From: Gemmatimonadota bacterium | GTDB taxonomy: Bacteria; Gemmatimonadota; Gemmatimonadetes; Gemmatimonadales; GWC2-71-9 | Reading direction: 5' to 3' | Assembly: GCA_003221825.1 (NCBI GenBank) | Contig: QHUE01000138.1 | Span: 1 to 6,342 of the forward strand | Length of the DNA: 6,342 bases | Part shown: one piece after another, positions 1-6,120 of the stretch | How the letters are laid out: every line of letters begins with the position of its first letter | How positions within the stretch are numbered: the stretch's first letter is position 1 | The notes under the pieces: model-generated | Seen by the model: the letters and a program-made list of their open reading frames with translations, nothing else | What the model was told of the DNA's origin: nothing | Database searches by the model: none | Made by a program: the position numbers and the translations under genes

Positions 1-2
1 CG

Positions 3-572
3 CTCTTCCTTTATCTGACGGGCCTGATGGCGCTGATGAACATGGTCTCGCACGGCACGCAGGACATGTATCCCACCTTTCTCCAGCGGGACTGGGGTTG
101 GGGACCCACGGCGCGCGCGGCGCTGACGGCGTTCTCCCAGGTGGGCGCGCTCGCTGGTGGCGTGCTGTGCGGTCTCTATTCGGACCGGCTGGGCCGGCGG
201 CGCACCATCGCCCTGGCGCTGGTGGGGGCGCTGCTCGCGATCCCGATCTGGGCCTTCGCCCCCGCCACGCCGCTGCTCGTGCTCGGCGCGTTCGCGATGC
301 AGTTCTTCGTCCAGGGCGCCTGGGGCGTGATTCCGGCCCACATCAACGAGCTCGCGCCGGACGGGGTGCGTGGCTTCTTGCCCGGCTTCGCCTATCAGTG
401 TGGAGTCGCAGTCGCCAGTCAGATCCCGCACGTGCAGGCGCTGTCCGCCGCGCATACGAGCTACGCGCAGACCATGGCGCTCTCGGCGGCGCTGGTGTTC
501 GTCCTGTGCGCGGTGGTGGCGACGCTGGGGCCGGAGCGGCGCGGTGTGGCCTTTGGACGCCGCGGCGCTTGA
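3..572 (+). CDS. MFS transporter, SHS/lactate-sialate symporter type, C-terminal half (5' end outside window)
   Basis: This is the last 189 residues of an inner-membrane major facilitator superfamily carrier. The frame is open at the left edge, so the real start lies upstream; the ATG at 27 is internal to the first visible helix. About six hydrophobic helices can be read, matching helices 7-12 of a 12-helix carrier. The loop after the second visible helix carries the MFS motif A repeat, GLYSDRLGRRR. Two further stretches, SHGTQDMYPTFLQ near the beginning and GAWGVIPAHINELAP before the penultimate helix, resemble what I recall of lactate/sialic-acid type proton symporters, which import small organic acids. 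The family call rests on memory of these motifs, and the substrate cannot be fixed. The next gene downstream is on the same strand, but its own ribosome binding site and the 153-base gap argue against tight coupling. Confidence 0.85.
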   Translation, partial: LFLYLTGLMALMNMVSHGTQDMYPTFLQRDWGWGPTARAALTAFSQVGALAGGVLCGLYSDRLGRRRTIALALVGALLAIPIWAFAPATPLLVLGAFAMQFFVQGAWGVIPAHINELAPDGVRGFLPGFAYQCGVAVASQIPHVQALSAAHTSYAQTMALSAALVFVLCAVVATLGPERRGVAFGRRGA

Positions 573-715
573 CGACGAGACCGCCGCGCGCCATCGTTCC
601 GACGCGCTCGGGGCGCACGCGGGTCCGCGCGAAGGACTGAGTCCACCCTCTTCAGCGAGTTCCCTGCACGGTTGTCTCCGTGCTGGCCAGGTTGCGGACC
701 CCTGGCGTTCAGCAT

Positions 716-720
716 GGAGG
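716..720 (+). promoter_or_regulatory. Ribosome binding site of the ankyrin gene
   Basis: GGAGG lies 5 bases before the ATG at 726. It decides the start: the same frame is open further upstream, with a TTG at 672 and an ATG at 714. The ATG at 714 overlaps the GGAGG itself, so it cannot use it, and no comparable site precedes the TTG. The 573-725 gap shows no convincing promoter boxes. Confidence 0.75.
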
Positions 721-725
721 TTTCT

Positions 726-2207
726 ATGGCCAAGCAGCTCCCCCCCCGTCCGAACCTCGATCAGCTCAAACACCAGGCGAAAGAGCTTCAGCGATCGGCG
801 CAGATCGCCCTGCACGAAGCGCAAACGCGGATCGCGCGCGACTACGGCTTCAAGTCCTGGAACGCACTGCATGACCACGTCGAAGCGGTAACGCTCGAGT
901 TCGACGCCGCCGTGGCCGCGTTCCTGGAGGCGGCGACAGATGAGCGGCGCGATCGCGCCGAACGCATCCTCGCGCTGCACCCGAAGATCGCGAAGGCAAG
1001 TCTCTACACGGCCCTCGTCCTGGGCGACGCGGACGCCGTGGACGCTCGGCTCGAGCACGACGCGTCACTCGCCACGAAGCCGGGCGGACCGCGTGGCTGG
1101 GAGCCGATCCACTACGTGTGCTACACATCCATGGCACATGATTCGCCCGAGCGCGCAATGGGGCTCGCCGCGATCGCCCGCCGGCTCCTTGCCTTCGGCG
1201 TCGATCCGAACACCCGGTTCCCATGGCTACATCACAACGTGCGCCGTCCAGTGCTGTGGGGAGCGTCGCGCCACGTGCGGTCGCTGCCGCTCGTTCAGGC
1301 GCTGCTCGACGCCGGAGCCGATCCCAACGACGGCGTCACCCTTCCCCTCGCGGCCAGCGCCGGCGACATCGCGGTGCTCGAGGCGCTACTCGCGCATGGC
1401 GCCAAGGTCGATCAAGCGTGGGCCACCGACGGGGCGACGTCGCTCTATGCCATTCTCAATTGGAGCCGCACGGCGGAGGGCGTGAACTGGCTGCTCGCGC
1501 ACGGCGCCGATCCGAACGCCGTGTTCGCCGAGAACGGCGAGACGCCGCTGCACGTGGCGGCGCGAGCCTGGGATGTGCCGGTGGCCGAGGCGATGGTGGC
1601 GCGGGGGGCCGACATCGAGCGCCAGCGCGCCGACGGCCGGACGCCGTACGCGGTCGCCGAGCTGAATGGCAACCGCGCGGTGGCGGACTGGCTGCTGGCG
1701 CACGGGGCGTCGCCGGAGCTGTCGGAGGTGGACCGGCTCGTCGCGGCGTGCAGTCGCGGCGACCGCAAGGCGGCTGAGGCGCTGCTCGGCAAGAATCCAG
1801 ATGTACGCGACCAAATCACGGACGACCACTACATCGCGTTTCACCAGGCGGCGGAGCGTAACGACGTCCGCGCGCTCGAAGCGATGCTGGCCAGTGGCTT
1901 CGACCCGAACCGTCCTGACGCGGGGATCGGGAAGACGGCCCTGCATTCGGCGGCGATGGAGGGCTGGCCCGACGCGGTGCGGGTGCTGCTAGCGCATGGC
2001 GCGTCGGTGCACGTGCGCGACCGGGAGTTCAAGGGGCAGCCGCTGATCTGGGCGGCGGAGGGATCGCGCCAGGGGCGTGAGGGCCGGGACTTCGCTGCCG
2101 TGGGAAGGTTGTTGCTGGACGCCGGCTCGCCGGTCGAGTGGGAGACGACCGAAGAGCCGGCGGAGGGGCTGGTCGAGATCGTGGAGACGTGGCGGCGGTC
2201 TACTTGA
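726..2207 (+). CDS. Ankyrin-repeat protein with LDQLKHQAKEL N-terminal motif
   Basis: A 493-residue protein with no signal peptide or membrane helix, so probably cytoplasmic. Residues 8-53 form a motif I recall from many ankyrin proteins of soil bacteria: PNLDQLKHQAKEL, followed by AQTRIARDYGFKSW and HVE. In the relatives I remember, a longer variable spacer separates the two halves; here they are almost joined. From about residue 90 to 471 the protein is a solenoid of about ten ankyrin repeats. Their G-A-D-P-N-like turns are visible near residues 157, 196, 224, 259, 293, 326, 390, 424 and 466, and LLAHGA recurs four times (221, 256, 323, 421). A more divergent repeat lies at 335-363. Ankyrin stacks bind other proteins; the partner is unknown and no catalytic domain is present. 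The start is set by GGAGG 5 bases upstream. The last 8 bases overlap the end of the convergent peptidase gene. Confidence 0.9.
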   Translation: MAKQLPPRPNLDQLKHQAKELQRSAQIALHEAQTRIARDYGFKSWNALHDHVEAVTLEFDAAVAAFLEAATDERRDRAERILALHPKIAKASLYTALVLGDADAVDARLEHDASLATKPGGPRGWEPIHYVCYTSMAHDSPERAMGLAAIARRLLAFGVDPNTRFPWLHHNVRRPVLWGASRHVRSLPLVQALLDAGADPNDGVTLPLAASAGDIAVLEALLAHGAKVDQAWATDGATSLYAILNWSRTAEGVNWLLAHGADPNAVFAENGETPLHVAARAWDVPVAEAMVARGADIERQRADGRTPYAVAELNGNRAVADWLLAHGASPELSEVDRLVAACSRGDRKAAEALLGKNPDVRDQITDDHYIAFHQAAERNDVRALEAMLASGFDPNRPDAGIGKTALHSAAMEGWPDAVRVLLAHGASVHVRDREFKGQPLIWAAEGSRQGREGRDFAAVGRLLLDAGSPVEWETTEEPAEGLVEIVETWRRST

Positions 2208-3396
2208 TCGTCGCTCCCACGAGGCCGGCGAGCGCCGCGAGCGTCGTTTGCGCGGCGTTCAAGCCAAGCCGGAAGTCTTTGTCGCTATAGGTGGCATAGA
2301 GATCGGTGGGCTGGTGCCAGTTCGGGTCCCACCCTGCCCCGATCTGCGTACCGCGCTCGTTTTCGCGCAGGCTGATCGCGGCCACGTAGTCCTGGAACGG
2401 CGCCGAGTCGGTGTTGGTCATGTGCGAGCCGACGGACGCCGGGTAGTCGGTCGCGTACTTCTCGTTGGCCCGCTCGAACGCCCAGGCGAGCTCCTGCGCC
2501 TCGCCCGCGAACTTGGCGCTCGACTGGAATTCGATGTTCACGTCCGCTTCCGGCCGCTGCTCGGGGGAAAGAGTCCCGTCTGCACGCGGCATGCCGTGAT
2601 CGAAGAGCATCATGTCGTGCTGGATCATGCCGAGCCATTTGGGCTCGTCCTTCGTGCCCTGGAGTGCGCGGCGCTGCTCGACGTAGGCGCGTGAGCCGTT
2701 CAGTCCGGTCTCTTCATTGTTCCAGAGAATGAAGCGGATCGACCGATCGGTGTGAACGTCCGGCCCTGAGAACACGCGGGCCAGCTCCATGACGAGCGCG
2801 GCGCCTGAGCCGTCGTCATTCGCGGCCTCGCCCCAGCCGATTCCATCCATGTGGCCGCCGACAATGTACATCTCGCCCGGGTGCGTGTCGCCGATCTTGG
2901 TGCAGTAGACCTCTTCGCGCGCACCCGGCGTGCTGGCCTGCGCATCGAGTGCGCGGACGCGGGCGTCGGGCTGTTTAAGCGAATCGTTGTTGACGCCGGT
3001 GCGGGCGCGGATCCCGCGGTAGCGGCCGCCGCCTGAAGCACTCGTCCTCACCCCCTGCCCCCCTCTCCCGTCGGGAGAGGGGGAACCCGGAGGCTGATAC
3101 TCGTACTTGAGGCGCGCCACGTCGCCGCAGCCGTAGCTCCGGAGCTGCGCCTCGATCCAGTCCACGGCGGCACGGTTGCGGTCCGTGCCCTGGCGCCGGT
3201 CGCCGAAGTTGGTGAGTCCTTTGATCGTGGCCTTGTAGCGCTCCAGGTCGAGGCGCGCGACGAGTTGGGCAATGGGATCGGGACCCGTGGAGTCGGCCTG
3301 CGCCGGCAGGGCTGCGGGAATCGCGAGAGCGGCGAGGAGAACAAACAATTGCGGCGGTCGGCCGGTCAAGAGGCAACTGCGGCGGTCGTCGAACAT
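2200..3396 (-). CDS. Secreted M28-family zinc metallopeptidase (aminopeptidase type)
   Basis: A 398-residue exported peptidase of the M28 family, which uses two zinc ions to release amino acids from peptide N termini or to act as a carboxypeptidase. Residues 15-34 form a hydrophobic export signal with likely cleavage after AQA (about 34). The zinc site looks complete: H182 and D184 in GGHMDG, D194 in ANDDGSG, E228-E229 in NNEETG (first Glu catalytic, second a ligand), D261 in QHDM and H361 in NWHQPTDLY. TDSAPF at 329-334 matches the usual family motif. Residues about 103-119 are encoded by a palindromic repeat and form a Gly/Ser/Pro/Arg linker before the catalytic domain. The ATG lies 3 bases after the amidase stop, with GAGGAA 7 bases upstream, so the two genes are probably translationally coupled. 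RRSCLL at residues 5-10 is loosely Tat-like, but Sec export is equally possible. Substrate specificity is unknown. Confidence 0.92.
   Translation of the reverse strand: MFDDRRSCLLTGRPPQLFVLLAALAIPAALPAQADSTGPDPIAQLVARLDLERYKATIKGLTNFGDRRQGTDRNRAAVDWIEAQLRSYGCGDVARLKYEYQPPGSPSPDGRGGQGVRTSASGGGRYRGIRARTGVNNDSLKQPDARVRALDAQASTPGAREEVYCTKIGDTHPGEMYIVGGHMDGIGWGEAANDDGSGAALVMELARVFSGPDVHTDRSIRFILWNNEETGLNGSRAYVEQRRALQGTKDEPKWLGMIQHDMMLFDHGMPRADGTLSPEQRPEADVNIEFQSSAKFAGEAQELAWAFERANEKYATDYPASVGSHMTNTDSAPFQDYVAAISLRENERGTQIGAGWDPNWHQPTDLYATYSDKDFRLGLNAAQTTLAALAGLVGATIK
3040..3090 (-). repeat. Palindromic repeat-like element in frame inside the peptidase gene
   Basis: The core is a perfect 12-base inverted repeat, CCCCCTCTCCCG at 3059-3070 and its complement at 3072-3083, separated by the single base 3071. 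It is flanked on one side by a C/G-rich stretch whose minus-strand reading is GGCAGGGGGTGAGG. This layout, a G-rich hairpin with a GGGGTGAGG tail, is one I recall as a dispersed intergenic repeat in many GC-rich bacterial genomes. Here it is translated as peptidase residues 103-119. Five of its six reading frames are free of stops; only one minus frame meets a TGA, in the GGTGAGG tail. The repeat-family assignment is from memory, and only one copy lies in this window. Confidence 0.65.
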
Positions 3397-3399
3397 GAA

Positions 3400-4404
3400 T
3401 CATTTCCTCACGATCGATTTCGGAATCATGACGTGTACACCCACGTTGCCATCCACGAGCTCGGTGACACGGACGTCGCACGCCACGCTGACGAGCCGAT
3501 AAGCTTCCATCTTGGACCACCCGCGATAGCCCGCGATAAAATCGATGGCGTTCTGGACGGCGATCTGCGTCGCCTTGGTGAGATCCTTATCCATCCCCAT
3601 CACGATGAAGTGCGTCGGCGTCTCGGCGCGGGGCCAGGCGAGATGGATGTCCTTGCGGACGATCACCTGAAGGCGACCGGTAAGCGAGGTTTCGATGGCG
3701 GTCTGGTCCACCTCCCCGTCGCCCTGCGCGGCGTGGCCGTCGCCGATCTCAAGTAGGGCTCCCGCCGTGTGCACCGGAATCAACAGCGTCGTGCCCGCGA
3801 CGAGCTCCTTGTTGTCCATGTTGCCGGCGTGAATGCCGGGCGGGTTCGAGCTGACGCGGCCCGAATCGCGCGGCGGCGCCACGCCCATGCTGCCGAAGAA
3901 GGGATGCAGCGGGATCACGATGTCCGGCGCGAATTGCGCGGTCATGCGGCCGCGATCGAGCGGGATGATCCGCGTGCGGTGCGTGCTGTCGCAATTCGTC
4001 GGGAGAAATCCGCTGCAGCCGTTGTAGCCGTACGGCAGGGCGAGATCGATCTTGAGAATCCGCACCTCGAGCACGTCGCCCGAATCGGCTCCTTCGACAA
4101 AGATGGGCCCCGTGAGAATGTGTCCGCCGGGGCCCTTGTCGGTCACCTGGGTGACGATGTCACGCAGCGACTGTTGCACGTCGGCCGGCGCGACGCCCGC
4201 GGCTTCCAGGCGGTCGGGGCGGTTCGTGATGAGCGTCTCGACCTCGACGGTGTCGCCCGACGCGACGCGGAGCACCGGCGTCGCCGCGGCGCTGTAGTAG
4301 CCGTACGCGACGGTGCGCGGCGTGGCGGGGAGCCGATGGAAGTGCTGGGCCGCGAGCGGCGTGGGTGCGACGCCGAGCAGCAGGAGGGCGAGGAAGGTTT
4401 TCAT
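3400..4404 (-). CDS. Secreted acetamidase/formamidase family protein
   Basis: A 334-residue member of the acetamidase/formamidase family (FmdA/AmdA), whose characterised members hydrolyse short amides such as formamide or acetamide to the acid and ammonia. Residues 3-19 form a short Sec-type signal peptide with cleavage near 18-20 (LAAQ), so this version acts outside the cytoplasm, unlike the classical enzymes. Conserved blocks visible are GPGGHILTGP (91-100, H95), NPPGIHAGNMDNKE (187-200, H192) and GDGHAAQGDGE (221-231, with H224, D229 and E231), followed by AIETS. These His/Asp/Glu clusters probably form the active centre. C130 and C138 are close together and could form a disulfide. The ATG at 4404 fits the signal peptide but has only a weak upstream purine stretch. 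The frame stays open upstream to 5547, but that part lies antisense-like within the exporter gene and is spurious. The natural substrate is unknown and may not be a simple amide. Confidence 0.88.
   Translation of the reverse strand: MKTFLALLLLGVAPTPLAAQHFHRLPATPRTVAYGYYSAAATPVLRVASGDTVEVETLITNRPDRLEAAGVAPADVQQSLRDIVTQVTDKGPGGHILTGPIFVEGADSGDVLEVRILKIDLALPYGYNGCSGFLPTNCDSTHRTRIIPLDRGRMTAQFAPDIVIPLHPFFGSMGVAPPRDSGRVSSNPPGIHAGNMDNKELVAGTTLLIPVHTAGALLEIGDGHAAQGDGEVDQTAIETSLTGRLQVIVRKDIHLAWPRAETPTHFIVMGMDKDLTKATQIAVQNAIDFIAGYRGWSKMEAYRLVSVACDVRVTELVDGNVGVHVMIPKSIVRK
3404..3409 (-). promoter_or_regulatory. Ribosome binding site of the peptidase, inside the amidase gene
   Basis: On the minus strand GAGGAA spans the last sense codons (Arg-Lys) of the amidase gene, 7 bases before the peptidase ATG. 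The amidase TGA lies between this site and the start. Ribosomes finishing the amidase would therefore sit on the peptidase initiation region, the usual layout for translational coupling. Confidence 0.7.
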
Positions 4405-4427
4405 GTTCCGAAAACGTAATCCAAGCA

Positions 4428-4459
4428 GGTCCTTCGCGCCTTCGGCGCTCAGGATGACC
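4428..4459 (-). repeat. GTCATCCTGAGCG-type dispersed repeat in the amidase leader
   Basis: On the minus strand this stretch begins GGTCATCCTGAGCGCC and ends GGCGCGAAGGACCT. It is an imperfect palindrome: outer arms GGTC/GACC and an inner perfect hairpin GCGCC-TTC-GGCGC at 4436-4448 (plus-strand reading). I recognise it as the widespread GTCATCCTGAGCG...GCGAAGGAYCT repeat found between genes in many bacterial phyla; this identification is from memory. It ends 23 bases before the amidase ATG, so it would lie in the transcript between exporter and amidase. Confidence 0.7.
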
Positions 4460-4523
4460 CGCGTCACGAGCTGTTTGGTGACGGGCTCCACGCGGACGTT
4501 CAGCCCTTCGAGGGTGCGCGAGC

Positions 4524-6059
4524 CTACCGCGCCGAGGTGGCGACTCGGCGGAACGTCGCCCACGCGAAGACGGCGAGCGCCAGGCTTCCGATTCCGCTGA
4601 TCATCTGACAGAGCACGAGGCCGCGCACGAACGCGTCGCGGGCGGTGTCGAGCAGCGCCGCGCCCGTGTCGCCGGGGAGCTGCTGCGCGGCGACGACCGC
4701 CCCGCCCAGCGTCGCCAGCGCGGCGTGGGTGACGTCCGCCGGCAGTCCGGTGGGCAACGCACCGCCGAGCACCCCGCGATAGATCGCGACGCCGATGCTG
4801 CCGAAGAACGCGATGCCCAGCGCGCCGCCAAGCTCGGCGCACGTCTCCGAGATGCCGGAGGCGGCACCCGCGCGCTCGGGTGGCGCGGAGCCGATGATGA
4901 CATCGTTGGTCAGCGTGAAGAGCGGCGATCCGAAGAACGTCAGCACGAACGTCGCGACCGCAAACAGCGCGAGCCCGCCCGTGCCGGTGCCCACTGCGGC
5001 GAGCAGGAAATAGCCGACCGCCGACAGGGCGAGCCCCCACGACATCAGGACGGCCGGGCGAACGCGCCGCGCGAGCGCCGGCGTCAGGAGTGAACCGAAG
5101 ACAAAGCCCAACGCCCACGGCAGCGTCCAGAGCCCCCCGACGAGCGGTGACAGTCCGAGTACGAGCTGGAGGTATTGCGGCAGAAAGAGGAAGGCGCCGA
5201 ACAGCAGCAGGATCGCTCCACCGTACAGCACGAGCGAAGCGCGAAACGTCGGGATGCCGAAGAGCCGCAGATCGATGAGCGGATCGGCGAGCTGTTTCTG
5301 GCGACGCACGAACGCCGTTCCGATCACGAGACCGGCCACGACACTGAGGGCGGCCGCAACACTCACGCCGTCCTGCGCGATGAGCTTCAGCCCATAGATG
5401 ATCGACAGGACCGCCGCGCTCGCGAGCGCGGCGCTCAGAACGTCGGCTGTGCCGGCGTTGGGATCCCGGTACTCCGGCAGGAGAAACGGCCCCACGGCGA
5501 GCAGCAGGATCATGACGGGCACGCTGATCAGGAAGACCGCGCCCCACCAGAAATACTGCAGGACAACGCCGCCAAGCAGCGGCCCGATCGCGCCGCCGAT
5601 TGAGAAAGCCATAATCCAGACGCTGATCGCCGTCGTGCGCTCGCGCGGGTCGTGGAACATGTTGCGGATCAAGGACAGCGTCGACGGGGCGAGCGTCGCA
5701 CCGGCGATGCCCAGCAGGGCGCGCGACACGATCAGCATCTCGGGCGTCCGCGAGAACGCGGCGAGAATCGACGCGGCGCCGAAGAACGCGGCGCCGATCA
5801 GGAGCAGGCGGCGCCGGCCAATGCGGTCACCGAGCGTGCCCATGGTGATGAGCGAGCCGGCGAGCAGAAATCCGTAGATGTCGATGATCCACAGCAGCTG
5901 CACGCTGCTGGGCGCGAGCGCCGCGGTAAGGCGCAGCACGGCGAGGTGCAGGACTGTCAGGTCCATCGAGTACAGCAGGCACGGCAGCGCGATGACCGCC
6001 AATCCGATCCATTCGCGCTTGCCGGCCTTGGGCGCCGCTGCGGTGATCGATTCTCCCAT
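4524..6059 (-). CDS. DHA2-type MFS drug exporter, 14 membrane helices (SmvA/QacA-like)
   Basis: A 511-residue inner-membrane proton antiporter of the DHA2 drug-efflux group, typically exporting cationic or lipophilic compounds. Fourteen helices can be placed, roughly at residues 17-38, 53-74, 84-103, 108-130, 143-166, 171-194, 206-225, 232-251, 273-296, 305-327, 335-356, 361-384, 408-427 and 480-502. The long loop at 428-479 is usual for the group. Motif A is GTLGDRIGRRR (75-84), motif B starts at R113 (RALLGIAGATLAPS), and motif C includes GPLLGG (159-164). In the first helix D33 is present in SMDLTVLHLAV, but the proline normally following this stretch is replaced by L42. TVLH and LLWIIDIYGF resemble SmvA, the methyl viologen/biocide exporter, though the substrate cannot be inferred. 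AGGAG lies only 3 bases before the ATG; no better in-frame start precedes the first helix. It is 61 bases after the upstream gene and 119 bases before the amidase. Confidence 0.92.
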   Translation of the reverse strand: MGESITAAAPKAGKREWIGLAVIALPCLLYSMDLTVLHLAVLRLTAALAPSSVQLLWIIDIYGFLLAGSLITMGTLGDRIGRRRLLLIGAAFFGAASILAAFSRTPEMLIVSRALLGIAGATLAPSTLSLIRNMFHDPRERTTAISVWIMAFSIGGAIGPLLGGVVLQYFWWGAVFLISVPVMILLLAVGPFLLPEYRDPNAGTADVLSAALASAAVLSIIYGLKLIAQDGVSVAAALSVVAGLVIGTAFVRRQKQLADPLIDLRLFGIPTFRASLVLYGGAILLLFGAFLFLPQYLQLVLGLSPLVGGLWTLPWALGFVFGSLLTPALARRVRPAVLMSWGLALSAVGYFLLAAVGTGTGGLALFAVATFVLTFFGSPLFTLTNDVIIGSAPPERAGAASGISETCAELGGALGIAFFGSIGVAIYRGVLGGALPTGLPADVTHAALATLGGAVVAAQQLPGDTGAALLDTARDAFVRGLVLCQMISGIGSLALAVFAWATFRRVATSAR

Positions 6060-6120
6060 AGGCTCCTAATAAAGCGTCGAACGAGCCTACCGAGAATCGA
6101 CTGAAGGGCAGCCAGCCTTG

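Noticed and set aside
561..588. Inverted repeat CGCGGCG/CGCCGCG around the stop codon of the first carrier gene
   Set aside because: The loop is 14 bases and no T-run follows, so it is not a convincing terminator in DNA this rich in GC.
672..725. Upstream in-frame starts for the ankyrin gene (TTG 672, ATG 714)
   Set aside because: The GGAGG at 716-720 serves the ATG at 726, and the conserved N-terminal motif begins just after that start; the extra residues look unlike coding sequence of the family.
2231..2259. Stem-loop with 7-base GC arms (CGCCGCG at 2233-2239, CGCGGCG at 2251-2257) just after the ankyrin stop
   Set aside because: There is no T-run after it, and the arms fall in Ala-rich peptidase codons where such matches are expected from composition.
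3367..3382. Possible twin-arginine export motif (RRSCLL) at the start of the peptidase
   Set aside because: The Phe position is Cys and the flanking Ser/Thr and Lys are missing, so it does not meet the Tat consensus well; an ordinary signal peptide is equally likely.
3265..3756. Plus-strand open frames of 100-200 residues opposite the peptidase, amidase and exporter genes (also 3769-4419, 5175-5603, 5652-6104)
   Set aside because: They are antisense to well-supported genes, have low-complexity Arg/Ala/Asp-rich composition typical of GC-rich shadows, and show no recognisable domain.
3400..5547. A 715-residue continuous minus-strand frame that includes the amidase at its end
   Set aside because: The part upstream of 4404 runs out of phase through the exporter gene and is Arg/Ala-rich with no family features. 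The amidase begins with a clear signal peptide at 4404, so the extension is a shadow frame, although a gene caller could wrongly extend the gene.
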